From positions 4,284-68,283 of the forward strand of contig UQNS01000010.1 of NCBI GenBank assembly GCA_900542465.1: a stretch of 64,000 bases of DNA, given 5' to 3'. Shown piece by piece: positions 25,317-34,495 of this stretch. The DNA is from an uncultured Eubacteriales bacterium (GTDB lineage Bacteria; Bacillota; Clostridia; Lachnospirales; Lachnospiraceae). How positions within the stretch are numbered: the first letter of the stretch is position 1; every line of letters begins with the position of its first letter. Below the pieces are notes generated by a model. That model had not been told where the DNA came from. It searched no databases and saw nothing but the letters and a program-made list of their open reading frames with translations. Position numbers and translations under genes: made by a program.

Positions 25317-26060
25317 ATGGTAAAAGGAATATTGTTGGATAAGGACGGAACCATAATAGATTTTTTTGCAATATGGCCGGATATAGCCAGACAGATGGTT
25401 CCAAAATTTATAAGACAAAATGAACTGCAGGACAGTGATAAAAAGATAGAAAACGATGTATTCAGCTATATAGGATTCAGCGAGGGGAAGGTCGATCCTA
25501 AGAAAGGATTTGCCTACAAGTCTTATGGCGAAATTGCACAGGACATAGGCAGGGCGCTGGAGAAAAATGGCGTAAAACTGGATTTTTACAGCATATATAT
25601 GCAGATAGTTACATTATTTAACAATATTCTTGAAAATGGAAGTCCTGACTATAAGACCTTTACAGATATGGAAAAATTACTTAAGGATCTTAAAAATAAG
25701 GGGCTTTTTCTGGGGATCGCAACATCAGATCTGGAGAATGCAACTATAGATTGTCTGAAAAAGCTGAACATCTTAGATTATTTTGATTATATTGGCTGTG
25801 ATGACGGAAAACGCAGGCATAAGCCGGATGGACAGATGATGGAGGAGTTCTGTGAAATATGCGGAATAGAGCCGGGAGAAGTCCTGATGGCCGGAGATAC
25901 ATATAATGATATGATTTTCGCAAAAAATAATGGAGCGATACCGGCAGCCGTACTTTCAGGCGTAAGCAGGAAGGAAGATTTTGATGGCCTGCCCGAATAT
26001 TATATGGAAACAATAGAAGAGTTGCCTGAAATTATTGATAAAATAAACACAAGAAGTTAA
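25317..26060 (+). CDS. HAD-superfamily phosphatase (phosphoglycolate phosphatase-like)
   Basis: 247 residues. The HAD motifs appear in order: I, LLDKDGTIIDF (nucleophile Asp8, acid Asp10); II, GIATSDLENA; III, a Lys in DDGKRRHKPDG; IV, MAGDTYNDMIFAKN. A helical cap of ~90 residues sits between motifs I and II. This pattern fits subfamily IA phosphatases such as phosphoglycolate phosphatase or PpaX, but the substrate cannot be read from sequence. GGGGGA precedes the ATG. It is a single gene between tRNA-Ser and the RICIN-GH25 gene. Confidence 0.85.
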   Translation: MVKGILLDKDGTIIDFFAIWPDIARQMVPKFIRQNELQDSDKKIENDVFSYIGFSEGKVDPKKGFAYKSYGEIAQDIGRALEKNGVKLDFYSIYMQIVTLFNNILENGSPDYKTFTDMEKLLKDLKNKGLFLGIATSDLENATIDCLKKLNILDYFDYIGCDDGKRRHKPDGQMMEEFCEICGIEPGEVLMAGDTYNDMIFAKNNGAIPAAVLSGVSRKEDFDGLPEYYMETIEELPEIIDKINTRS

Positions 26061-26110
26061 AAGATCCGGATAAATTCAGCATTTTATATGATTTTTGGTT
26101 ACTTTAGATA

Positions 26111-26139
26111 TTGACAAACAATTTTTATGCTCTTAAACT
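26111..26139 (+). promoter_or_regulatory. Promoter of the RICIN-GH25 gene
   Basis: TTGACA (26111-26116) and TAAACT (26134-26139) with a 17-bp spacer, followed by a ~105-nt leader. Confidence 0.8.
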
Positions 26140-26165
26140 TTTCGTTAAGTAGATATATGTGAAGG

Positions 26166-26212
26166 TTGCGATGTTAGGGTCTGAGGGGAATAAAAAGGAC
26201 ATAGCATCGCAA
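26166..26212 (+). promoter_or_regulatory. Leader hairpin before the RICIN-GH25 gene
   Basis: An 8-bp perfect stem TTGCGATG (26166-26173) / CATCGCAA (26205-26212) encloses a 31-nt purine-rich loop and is followed by two T-rich runs. The gene's GGAGGG ribosome binding site is at 26241-26246. It could be an attenuator or an mRNA-stabilising hairpin; it matches no riboswitch I recognise. Confidence 0.45.
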
Positions 26213-26251
26213 TTTGTTTTTAAATTTGTTTTTTGCAAATGGAGGGTTTAC

Positions 26252-29200
26252 ATGGGGAATTTACGTTGTAAGAGATCCAAGGCAAGTCGAAAAAAGGCGA
26301 TACCTGCAGCATTAGGTCTTGCAATGGGTGTTGGTACTTTGACGGCGGCGTCTTGTATCATTATGAATCTTACAAAGGATACAGCAGAGGCTACAGGGGT
26401 ATCACCGTTCGGAGACGGCAATTATACGATCATCTCTGCAGCGGATGAGTCTGATACACAGGCGCTGAGACTGAAAGCAAAAGGCAATGGAAAATTTTAC
26501 CTTTATATTGGTGATAAAGTGCTTGGAGCCGGCGCGGACGGAACGGTTGCGAAACAGGCTCTGAAGAGCGGCAATAATAGTCAGGTGTGGAGGATCGATA
26601 CATCAGGAGACGGAAGATCTTATTTTCTGGTCAACATAGGAACCAATAAAGTCCTAGATTTTGCAGGAGGTACGCTTGCAAATGGCAAGGCCAGGGTCAG
26701 TGATTTTTCAGGGGCTGCCAGCAAGAAGTTCTATATCAATTCAGAAGATCAGGTAGTATCGGATGGCTGGTATACGATAGGATCTGCCAATAATACGGAT
26801 TATGTACTGGATATCGTTAATAATGATCCATCAAATGGGGCGAATGTACAGATATACAGAAGAGCAGTCACCAATGCTCAGAAGTTCTACATCCATTATG
26901 TTGGAAAGGGAGAGTATACGATAGCCACAGGATCATCCGGAGGTAAGAGCGTGATCGAACTCGCCGGCGGCAAGGTCACGACGGCAACTAATATCCAGCA
27001 GTATCAGGATAATAATACTATTGCCCAGCGATGGAGGATCACAAAAGCCAGTGATGGAAGCGTGGTCTTTACATCGGCCAAGAGCGGATTCAATCTTGAG
27101 TTCGCCGGCGGAAATATTGCGCCATCCAACCAGAAGAATATCCTGGTAGGAGGAAGAACGGGACTTGGGAATCAGAGATTCTTCCTACAGAGGACCAGTT
27201 TTGAAAATTCAGGAACAGGCGGCGGACCGATAAAGGAGTTGGACAAGCCGGGGTCTGTAAATGATATTACAGAGTATAAGGGAAATCTTTCCGGAAAAAC
27301 ATTTAATATTCAGTCGGCCATCAATGAGAATTTTCAGGTAGAAGTTACGAATTCCAGCATAGTAGATCACACCAATGTGCAGTTATGGTCTAATTCGGGA
27401 ACTAATAACAGAAAGTTCAGATTTGAATCTGCGGGCAACGGATATTACAGGATCATCGCCAGAAATTCAGAGAAGGCTCTGGCTGTCAGCAATGGAAATG
27501 TGGAGCAGCAATTTACAGCTAATTCAGATGCACAGTTATGGAAGGTGTTTATATCCGGTGATGGAAAAACTGTTTTGCAAAATAAGACCGGAGGATACCT
27601 AAGCGTAAATGCAGCAACTAACGGAACAAACACGGTCGTTGATAAGACCGTCGGAGGAGCAGGTCAGAAATTCTTGCTCAAGGAGACGGAATACCACGCT
27701 GATATTAAAAATGGAGAGTATAACCTTGTCTCTGCATCTAATTCAAAGGCCAGCCTTGCTGTTGAAAATAATAATGGTGCAGGCGGAGTGAGGATCATTT
27801 CCGTGAGCAACAGCGTATTCGGGGCGAATGCTCATAAGTTCAGCGTAAATTACATTGGGGACGGGCTCTATACGATAAAGACAGCCTCTTCGGGATATAA
27901 TGGCGTATTTGATATCACTGGCGGAAAGATAGTAAATGGAACAGGGATACAGCAGTATCCGAACAACGATTCACTGGCTCAGAAGTGGAGGCTCATAAGA
28001 ACTGAGGATAATAAGTATATATTTATGTCCGCAGCAGGAAACAGAGTTCTCACGATTGACGGAGATGCTGCCAACGCATCTGTTAAGCTTGGAAGCCTTG
28101 GTGATAAGAACACCAGGCAGCAGTTTGTGTTTACGGCGGCAGGTTCCTTTGATACATCAGGCTTCAATGGTTCCGGCAATAGCAACAACAATGGAACATC
28201 TAAGGAAAATTTAACTCCTTACACCGGAAACCTTAATGGCAAGACATTTAATATTTTTTCGGGAGTTGACCAGAGCTTCCAGATGGAGATCACGAACAGC
28301 AGCCTGAACAGTAATGCTGTAGTTCAGATCTGGCAGAACTCCGGAACTAATAACAGAAAATTCAGATTTGAATCTGCGGGCAACGGATATTACAGGATCA
28401 TCGCCAGAAATGCGGAGAAAGCGGTCGCAGTCAGCAAGGATATGATCGTGCAGCAGGAAGTATCCAATTCTTCCGATCAGCTTTGGAAAGTTTATACGAC
28501 TGCGGACGGCAAATATGTGATCCAGAATAAAAATGGACGTTATTTAAGCGTTAATGGAGCTAAGAACGGATTAGACGCCAGTGCGGATGTTACTATGGGC
28601 GGAAATGGTCAGAAATTTGTCATTAAAGAGACATCTTTCAACCAGGAAGTTCAGAACGGAAGCTATAAGTTTACTTCTGCTGCCAATGCAGGCACAAGTC
28701 TGACAGTTGAGAACGCCAGCAGTCTCGGAGGGGCAAGGATAATTTCCGTTAAAAATGATGTCCTGAGTGATAATGCCCACAGGTTTAATGTTGCATATAT
28801 AGGCGATGGTCTTTACAGAGTAACGACTGCTGTGACTGATTACAGATCAGGATTTGATATCGCAGGCGGAAAGATCGCGGACGGAACGACGATACAGCAA
28901 TATCCGCTTAATAACTCACAGGCTCAGTCATGGAGGATCCTGAGAACAGAGGGTAATAAATATATATTTATGTCCGTAACAGGCAAAAAGGTCATCACTG
29001 TTGATAATGACCCTGTTAATTCACCTGTAACGCTCAGGAAACAGAATGATTCAAATAATAAGCAGCAGTTTACATTTATCTCAGCGACAGCGCCATCACC
29101 GGGAGGTTCAACAGAGAATCTGAACAGTGCAGGGCCTCTTGCGGGCAGGACCTTTAATATCCAGTCTGCGATCAACTCAAATTTCCAGCTTGAAATAACT

Positions 29201-30670
29201 AACAGCAGCATTCGAAATAATACGGTCGCACAGCTCTGGTCAAATGCAGGTACCAACAACAGAAAGTTCAGATTTGACGATGCCGGCAACGGATATTATA
29301 AGATCATTGCAAGAAACTCAGAAAAGGCCCTGACAGTAAGCGGACGCCAGATCGTTCAGAAGACGTTTACGGGTGCGGGAGAACAGCTTTGGAAGGTCTA
29401 TAAGACTGCAGACGGAAAGTATGTGATCCAGAACAAGAATGGTAGGTACTTAAGCGTCAATAAGGCAGAAAACGGATTTGATGCATCAGCTGATGACAGC
29501 ATGGGCGGAAACGGACAGAAGTTCAGCCTTGCGCCTACTGAGTATTATCAGGATATCCGGAACGGAGCATACAATTTAGTTTCAGCAGCTGATACGAACG
29601 GCGCTCTGACGGTCGAGCATGCTAACCAGAACAGCGGAGCCAGGATCATAGCATCAGCCAGAAATAATGACGATTCTCAGATATTTGGAGTAACCTATCT
29701 TGGAGATGGAAAGTACAAGATCAAGACCGGTCCATCTGTATATAAGTCAGTATTCGATATAAAAGGTGGAAAAGTGGTCGACGGAAACGGCATCCAGCAG
29801 TACACGGACAACGGTTCTGAAGCTCAGACATGGAGGATCATCAGAACAGAGGACAACAGATACTTATTTATGTCAGTTAATGGGAATAAGGTCATAACTA
29901 TTAATGGCAGTCCTACGAATGCGCCGATATCTCTTTCAGGGGCCGGCGATGATAACAGGAGCCAGCAGTTCACATTTGAGAGAGCATCCGGTTATATGAT
30001 GAGAGGAGACAGAAAGTACTATTTCAATGAAAATGGTTCAACTCCAAGGATAGGTATCGATATCTCTGAACATCAGGGGAATATAGACTGGGACAAAGTC
30101 AAGGCTGACGGCATTGATTTTGCAATCATCCGAGTGGCCTATGCGGATAAAGAGACTGGTTTCCAGGATCGTTACGCAAAGAGAAATATTGAAGAATGCG
30201 AGAGAATAGGCATGCCATATGGCGTTTACCTTTACTCTATGGCTACAAATGAAAGGGAAGCCGATAGCGAAGCTAATTTTATGGCTGAGATACTTGACGG
30301 AAGAAAGCCTAAATACGGAGCATTTATCGATATCGAGGATACCAAGGTCTATAATAAAGATCTGGGTAACATATACTCACCGAGTGTAAGGAGAAAGATA
30401 ACAGATCTGACTAAGCGGATCGTAAACGGATTGAAATCCAAAGGCATCACGGCCGGTATATATGCAAGTGAGAGTTATTTCAACAGCGTATTATACAACA
30501 ACGAATTAGAAGGTATAAGGTGGATAGCAAGATACTATACTAACACGAGCGATGATAAAAACGGTCTTCCGATCAATTATGACTGGAAGATATGGCAGTA
30601 TTCATCAGTTGGAAGAGTAAATGGTATCGGAACAAGCGTGGATATGAACACTCTTATATCAGAATATTAA
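26252..30670 (+). CDS. Giant secreted RICIN-repeat GH25 lysozyme (1472 aa)
   Basis: Likely cell-wall muramidase with carbohydrate-binding repeats. The start at 26252 follows GGAGGG; a GTG-initiated extension from 26159 would translate the leader hairpin and is rejected. A basic N-terminus and a hydrophobic stretch (about 16-40) form a signal or anchor. Four tandem units begin near residues 54, 344, 659 and 961, each ~300 residues and built of two RicinB-type beta-trefoils with Q-x-W motifs (AQRWRI, DQLWKV, AQKWRL, AQSWRI, AQTWRI). The GH25 domain spans 1264-1472, with the catalytic Asp region GIDISEHQG and the D-x-E pair in AFIDIEDT. Ligands are unknown. Units 2 and 3 share a 69-bp near-identical DNA tract. 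A terminator follows. Confidence 0.92.
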   Translation: MGNLRCKRSKASRKKAIPAALGLAMGVGTLTAASCIIMNLTKDTAEATGVSPFGDGNYTIISAADESDTQALRLKAKGNGKFYLYIGDKVLGAGADGTVAKQALKSGNNSQVWRIDTSGDGRSYFLVNIGTNKVLDFAGGTLANGKARVSDFSGAASKKFYINSEDQVVSDGWYTIGSANNTDYVLDIVNNDPSNGANVQIYRRAVTNAQKFYIHYVGKGEYTIATGSSGGKSVIELAGGKVTTATNIQQYQDNNTIAQRWRITKASDGSVVFTSAKSGFNLEFAGGNIAPSNQKNILVGGRTGLGNQRFFLQRTSFENSGTGGGPIKELDKPGSVNDITEYKGNLSGKTFNIQSAINENFQVEVTNSSIVDHTNVQLWSNSGTNNRKFRFESAGNGYYRIIARNSEKALAVSNGNVEQQFTANSDAQLWKVFISGDGKTVLQNKTGGYLSVNAATNGTNTVVDKTVGGAGQKFLLKETEYHADIKNGEYNLVSASNSKASLAVENNNGAGGVRIISVSNSVFGANAHKFSVNYIGDGLYTIKTASSGYNGVFDITGGKIVNGTGIQQYPNNDSLAQKWRLIRTEDNKYIFMSAAGNRVLTIDGDAANASVKLGSLGDKNTRQQFVFTAAGSFDTSGFNGSGNSNNNGTSKENLTPYTGNLNGKTFNIFSGVDQSFQMEITNSSLNSNAVVQIWQNSGTNNRKFRFESAGNGYYRIIARNAEKAVAVSKDMIVQQEVSNSSDQLWKVYTTADGKYVIQNKNGRYLSVNGAKNGLDASADVTMGGNGQKFVIKETSFNQEVQNGSYKFTSAANAGTSLTVENASSLGGARIISVKNDVLSDNAHRFNVAYIGDGLYRVTTAVTDYRSGFDIAGGKIADGTTIQQYPLNNSQAQSWRILRTEGNKYIFMSVTGKKVITVDNDPVNSPVTLRKQNDSNNKQQFTFISATAPSPGGSTENLNSAGPLAGRTFNIQSAINSNFQLEITNSSIRNNTVAQLWSNAGTNNRKFRFDDAGNGYYKIIARNSEKALTVSGRQIVQKTFTGAGEQLWKVYKTADGKYVIQNKNGRYLSVNKAENGFDASADDSMGGNGQKFSLAPTEYYQDIRNGAYNLVSAADTNGALTVEHANQNSGARIIASARNNDDSQIFGVTYLGDGKYKIKTGPSVYKSVFDIKGGKVVDGNGIQQYTDNGSEAQTWRIIRTEDNRYLFMSVNGNKVITINGSPTNAPISLSGAGDDNRSQQFTFERASGYMMRGDRKYYFNENGSTPRIGIDISEHQGNIDWDKVKADGIDFAIIRVAYADKETGFQDRYAKRNIEECERIGMPYGVYLYSMATNEREADSEANFMAEILDGRKPKYGAFIDIEDTKVYNKDLGNIYSPSVRRKITDLTKRIVNGLKSKGITAGIYASESYFNSVLYNNELEGIRWIARYYTNTSDDKNGLPINYDWKIWQYSSVGRVNGIGTSVDMNTLISEY
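27398..28411 (+). repeat. Near-identical 69-bp tract repeated 945 bp apart inside the RICIN-GH25 gene
   Basis: 27398-27466 and 28343-28411 differ at one base over 69 bp (encoding TNNRKFRFESAGNGYYRIIA in both). A more diverged third copy starts near 29249. Copies are in frame, 315 and 302 codons apart. Confidence 0.85.
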
Positions 30671-30676
30671 ATTTTA

Positions 30677-30714
30677 AAGATTACCCGCGTTTTTTACGGC
30701 GGGTAATCTTTTTT
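30677..30714 (+). terminator. Terminator after RICIN-GH25 gene
   Basis: 12-bp stem aagattacccgc / gcgggtaatctt with a 10-nt loop, then T4. Confidence 0.88.
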
Positions 30715-30789
30715 GCTCTTTGTAGACAGTTAAATTTGGAGTATAATCTTTAAGATCAGAAGGTAAAATTCATATAAAGGGAGAGCAAA

Positions 30790-31584
30790 ATGAATTTAAC
30801 TATTAGGAAAGAGTTGAAAAAGCTGTCAGACAGGTCTTATGCAGAATTCACAGCTCGCCTGATCCCGGGAGCATCTCGTAAGATATTGGGAGTCAGGCTT
30901 CCGCTCCTGAGGAAAATGGCGAAAAGGCTCGTAAAAGAAAAAGATTATCACGAATATTTAAAGGCTTCAGAAGAAAAATATATGGAAGAGCTTATGCTGA
31001 AAGGTCTCATAATAGGGTACGGGACTGAAAAAGAGGGAGATATAGAAGAAGCTCTGAGCCTGCTGGATGAATTTGCGGGCCAGATAGACAACTGGTCAGT
31101 CTGTGACTCTTTTTGCACATCATTTAAGATTGTGGAAGATAATAAAGAAACGGTTTTTAATCATCTGAAATTTTTTCTCCAGTTCGGAAGTGAGTATACA
31201 GTAAGGCTGGCACTTGTATTGTTCCTCAATTACTATATAAGGCTGGATGCAGAGGGAAATAAGATCCAAAGAAAAAGAGAAGTTAAACTGGAAGATCTCA
31301 GAAAAAAGACAGAAGAGGAAGAGATGAACCCATGGCTGTCAAGAGTATTGGAAGAGGCGGACAGGGATCTGGGGAATGATCATTATGCACAGATGGCGGC
31401 AGGCTGGTTTCTCAGTGAAGCATTCAATATATATCCAAATGAAGTCTTCTTATTTTTGAGGGACAGGGAAAAAAGACACCTGAATGAAAAAACTTATGAA
31501 CTGACAGTAAAAAAGATCAGAGAATCAAGGATCCCATCCAGGGAAGTCAAGGATCATATAGTTGAAGAGCTGGCAAAAAAATAG
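30790..31584 (+). CDS. AlkD-like DNA alkylation repair protein
   Basis: 264 residues of HEAT-like helical repeats. AlkD-type glycosylases remove N3- and N7-alkylpurines from DNA without base flipping. The conserved opening GASRKILGVRLPLLRKMAKR (about 27-46) and DNWSVCDSFCTSFK (about 101) fit the family, and the latter carries the Asp-Trp pair expected near the DNA-facing groove. AAGGGAG precedes the ATG. It is monocistronic or loosely linked to coaX, 62 nt downstream. Confidence 0.85.
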   Translation: MNLTIRKELKKLSDRSYAEFTARLIPGASRKILGVRLPLLRKMAKRLVKEKDYHEYLKASEEKYMEELMLKGLIIGYGTEKEGDIEEALSLLDEFAGQIDNWSVCDSFCTSFKIVEDNKETVFNHLKFFLQFGSEYTVRLALVLFLNYYIRLDAEGNKIQRKREVKLEDLRKKTEEEEMNPWLSRVLEEADRDLGNDHYAQMAAGWFLSEAFNIYPNEVFLFLRDREKRHLNEKTYELTVKKIRESRIPSREVKDHIVEELAKK

Positions 31585-31646
31585 GGAAAAGCACAGTCGT
31601 ATGTGTTATCATTACTAAATAACAGAATAAAAAAGGTGGACACTTT

Positions 31647-32450
31647 ATGAATGCGGTTATGGACAACAAACCCGGAATGATACTTGCTATAGATATAGGC
31701 AATTCAACTATCATCATGGGTTGTGTGGATGATGAAAAGATAATATTTGAGGAGCAGGTGGCTACGGTCCATGTTAAGACCAGGATCGAGCATGCTATGG
31801 TCATCAAGTCCATGCTTGAACTTAACGGGATCAATATTGGAGACATCAAAGGTGTGATAATATCTTCGGTCGTTCCGCCGCTGACAAATGTGATCAAGGC
31901 AGCAGCTAAGCTCGTCACCAAGATAGACCCTCTTACCGTAGGCCCGGGCCTGAAGACCGGGCTGCCTATACATATGGATGATCCAAGAACAGTCGGAAGT
32001 GATCTTATAGTTGCTGCCGTTGCGGCATCCAACGAGTATGGAAAGCCGATCATTATAGTCGATGTAGGCACAGCTACTACTGTTACAGTGGTCGATGAAA
32101 GCGGAGCCTATGTTGGCGGTGCGATCATTCCGGGAGTACAGATCTCTCAGGAAGCACTGGTTGGGCGAACAGCGCAGCTGCCGCATGTAAGCCTTGATCC
32201 TCCGAAAATGGTAGTCGGAAAGAATACAGTCGATTCCATGAGGAGTGGAGCTATATACGGCAGCGCATCATGTATAGACGGAATGATCAGGAGAATAAAG
32301 AAAGAAATGGGACTGCCCGTTACAACGAAAACAGTTGCTACGGGGGGACTTGCGGGCACGATAATTCCTCATTGTGAATGTGACATAATCTATGACGATA
32401 TGCTTCTTATGAAAGGACTCAAGATTATTTATGACAGGAATATCGGTTAG
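31647..32450 (+). CDS. coaX: Type III pantothenate kinase
   Basis: First step of coenzyme A synthesis: ATP-dependent phosphorylation of pantothenate. 267 residues. Acetate-kinase-fold motifs are present: LAIDIGNSTIIMG (phosphate 1, about 13-25), VDVGTATTVTVVD (about 133) and YVGGAIIPGVQ. The protein starts with ~10 extra residues (MNAVMDNKPG) before the usual start; ATG 31659 (MDNKPGM) is an alternative. AAGGTGG precedes the first ATG. It lies 38 nt upstream of thrS. Confidence 0.95.
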   Translation: MNAVMDNKPGMILAIDIGNSTIIMGCVDDEKIIFEEQVATVHVKTRIEHAMVIKSMLELNGINIGDIKGVIISSVVPPLTNVIKAAAKLVTKIDPLTVGPGLKTGLPIHMDDPRTVGSDLIVAAVAASNEYGKPIIIVDVGTATTVTVVDESGAYVGGAIIPGVQISQEALVGRTAQLPHVSLDPPKMVVGKNTVDSMRSGAIYGSASCIDGMIRRIKKEMGLPVTTKTVATGGLAGTIIPHCECDIIYDDMLLMKGLKIIYDRNIG

Positions 32451-32488
32451 ATCTTTTTCTCACAAATAAAATACAAAGGGGTTTTAAT

Positions 32489-34450
32489 ATGATAATTACA
32501 TTAAAAGACGGTTCCAGCAAGGAATATAAAGAAGCAAAGCCGGTCTATGAGATAGCCCGGGATATAAGCGAAGGTCTTGCCAGAGCAGCCTGTGCAGGGG
32601 AAGTTGACGGAAAAGTCGTAGATCTGAGAACGGTTATAGACAAGGACTGCAGTCTGAACATTCTTACGGCAAAAGATGAGGCCGGCATATCAGCACTCAG
32701 GCATACAGCATCACATGTACTGGCCCAGGCAGTTAAGAATCTTTATCCGAATGCAAAGATAGCTATTGGTCCTTCGATCGAAGAAGGCTTTTACTATGAT
32801 TTTGATTCAGATCCATTTTCCAGAGAAGATCTTGATGCCATTGAAGCAGAAATGAAAAAGATCATAAAAGAAGGCAAAGAGATCACTCGCTTCACACTTC
32901 CAAGAGAAGAAGCGATCGCTTACATGGAAGAAAGAAAAGAACCATACAAGGTAGAGCTCATAAAGGATCTTCCTGAGGATGCGGAGATATCATTTTATGA
33001 TCAGGGAGGTTTTACGGACCTCTGCGCAGGCCCTCATCTTATGTCAACTAAGGGAGTGAAAGCATTTAAGCTTATCTCATCATCAATGGCTTACTGGAGA
33101 GGTGATGAGAAAAAGGCCCGTCTTCAGAGGATCTATGGTACGGCTTTTGACAGGAAAGAAGACTTGAAGGCGCACCTTGAAAAGCTGGAGGATGCCAAAA
33201 ACCGTGATCACAATAAGCTTGGGCGTGAAATGGGCTTATTCACAACAGTTGACGTTATAGGCCAGGGATTACCCCTCTTCACACCAAAGGGTACGAGAAT
33301 ACTCTTAACGCTTCAGCGTTGGATAGAAGATCTGGAAGATTTTGAGTGGGGATATGTAAGGACAAAAACGCCGCTTATGGCTAAGAGCGACCTTTATAAG
33401 ATCTCAGGCCACTGGGATCATTACCAGGACGGCATGTTCGTTCTGGGAGATAAGGATGACAAGGAAGTTATGGCATTAAGACCTATGACATGTCCTTTTC
33501 AGTATAATGTTTATAAGAATTCACCACACTCATATAAGGATCTTCCGGTGAGAATGTCTGAGACATCAACACTTTTCCGTCGTGAAGACTCAGGAGAGAT
33601 GCATGGTCTTACAAGAGTTCGTCAGTTTACGATCTCGGAAGGACATCTGATCATCAGACCGGATCAGGCAACAGAAGAGCTTGAAAGATGTCTTGACCTT
33701 TCCTACTATGTGCTTTCTACATTAGGACTCCAGGATGATATCACTTTCCGCCTTTCAAAATGGGACCCGAACAATAAGACTAAATATCAGGGGGATGAGG
33801 AATATTGGAATACGACGCAGGATTTCCTGAGAAAGGTCCTTGAAGAAAAGAATCTTACATTTACGGAAGAGGAAGGTGAAGCGGCATTCTATGGTCCTAA
33901 GATCGATATACAGGCGAAGAATGTATATGGCAAGGAAGATACGATGATCACTATTCAGATCGACTGTTTTAATGGTGAGAATTTTGATATGTATTATGTT
34001 GACGAGGAAGGAAAGAAGGTAAGACCTTATATTATCCACAGAACAAGTCTCGGATGCTATGAGAGGACGCTTGCCTGGCTTATTGAAAAGTATGCAGGAA
34101 TGCTTCCTACATGGTTATGTCCTGAACAGGTAAGGGTCCTGCCTATTTCCGATAAGTATGCAGAGTATGCTTCAAAAGTGGAAGCTGAGTTTAAAAAGAA
34201 CGGGATCCTGTGCAGTGTTGACACAAGAGCTGAAAAGATAGGATACAAGATCAGGGAAGCCAGACTTGAGAGGATCCCTTATATGGTCATCGTTGGCGAA
34301 AAAGAACAGGAAAATGGCGAAGTTTCGGTTCGAAGCCGATACAAAGGTGAGGAGGGAGCTAAACCTTTAGCCGGATTTATTGATGAATTGCTTAAGGAGA
34401 TCAGAAGCAAAGAGATCCGTGAGATAGAAGTAGAAAATGAGGATAAATAA
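32489..34450 (+). CDS. thrS: Threonine--tRNA ligase
   Basis: Class II synthetase with editing. 653 residues. The order is an N-terminal TGS domain (about 1-62), an editing domain with HTASHVLAQAVKN, CAGPH and YWRGDEKKARLQRIYG, a catalytic core with motif 2 (SETSTLFRREDSGEMHGL) and Zn-ligand MTCPFQYNVYKNS, and a C-terminal anticodon-binding domain ending VVGEKEQENG. AAAGGGG lies before the ATG. No T-box leader fits in the 38-nt gap to coaX, so it is probably read from an upstream promoter. Confidence 0.97.
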   Translation: MIITLKDGSSKEYKEAKPVYEIARDISEGLARAACAGEVDGKVVDLRTVIDKDCSLNILTAKDEAGISALRHTASHVLAQAVKNLYPNAKIAIGPSIEEGFYYDFDSDPFSREDLDAIEAEMKKIIKEGKEITRFTLPREEAIAYMEERKEPYKVELIKDLPEDAEISFYDQGGFTDLCAGPHLMSTKGVKAFKLISSSMAYWRGDEKKARLQRIYGTAFDRKEDLKAHLEKLEDAKNRDHNKLGREMGLFTTVDVIGQGLPLFTPKGTRILLTLQRWIEDLEDFEWGYVRTKTPLMAKSDLYKISGHWDHYQDGMFVLGDKDDKEVMALRPMTCPFQYNVYKNSPHSYKDLPVRMSETSTLFRREDSGEMHGLTRVRQFTISEGHLIIRPDQATEELERCLDLSYYVLSTLGLQDDITFRLSKWDPNNKTKYQGDEEYWNTTQDFLRKVLEEKNLTFTEEEGEAAFYGPKIDIQAKNVYGKEDTMITIQIDCFNGENFDMYYVDEEGKKVRPYIIHRTSLGCYERTLAWLIEKYAGMLPTWLCPEQVRVLPISDKYAEYASKVEAEFKKNGILCSVDTRAEKIGYKIREARLERIPYMVIVGEKEQENGEVSVRSRYKGEEGAKPLAGFIDELLKEIRSKEIREIEVENEDK

Positions 34451-34495
34451 TATCCTGAAACAGTGCGATCGATAGTGATAAAAAGGGAGGATTAT

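Noticed and set aside
26159..26251. GTG-initiated upstream extension of the RICIN-GH25 protein
   Set aside because: It reads through the leader hairpin and lacks a ribosome binding site; ATG 26252 has GGAGGG at the right distance and gives a signal-like N-terminus.
32451..32488. T-box leader for thrS
   Set aside because: Only 38 nt separate coaX and thrS, too short for a T-box.
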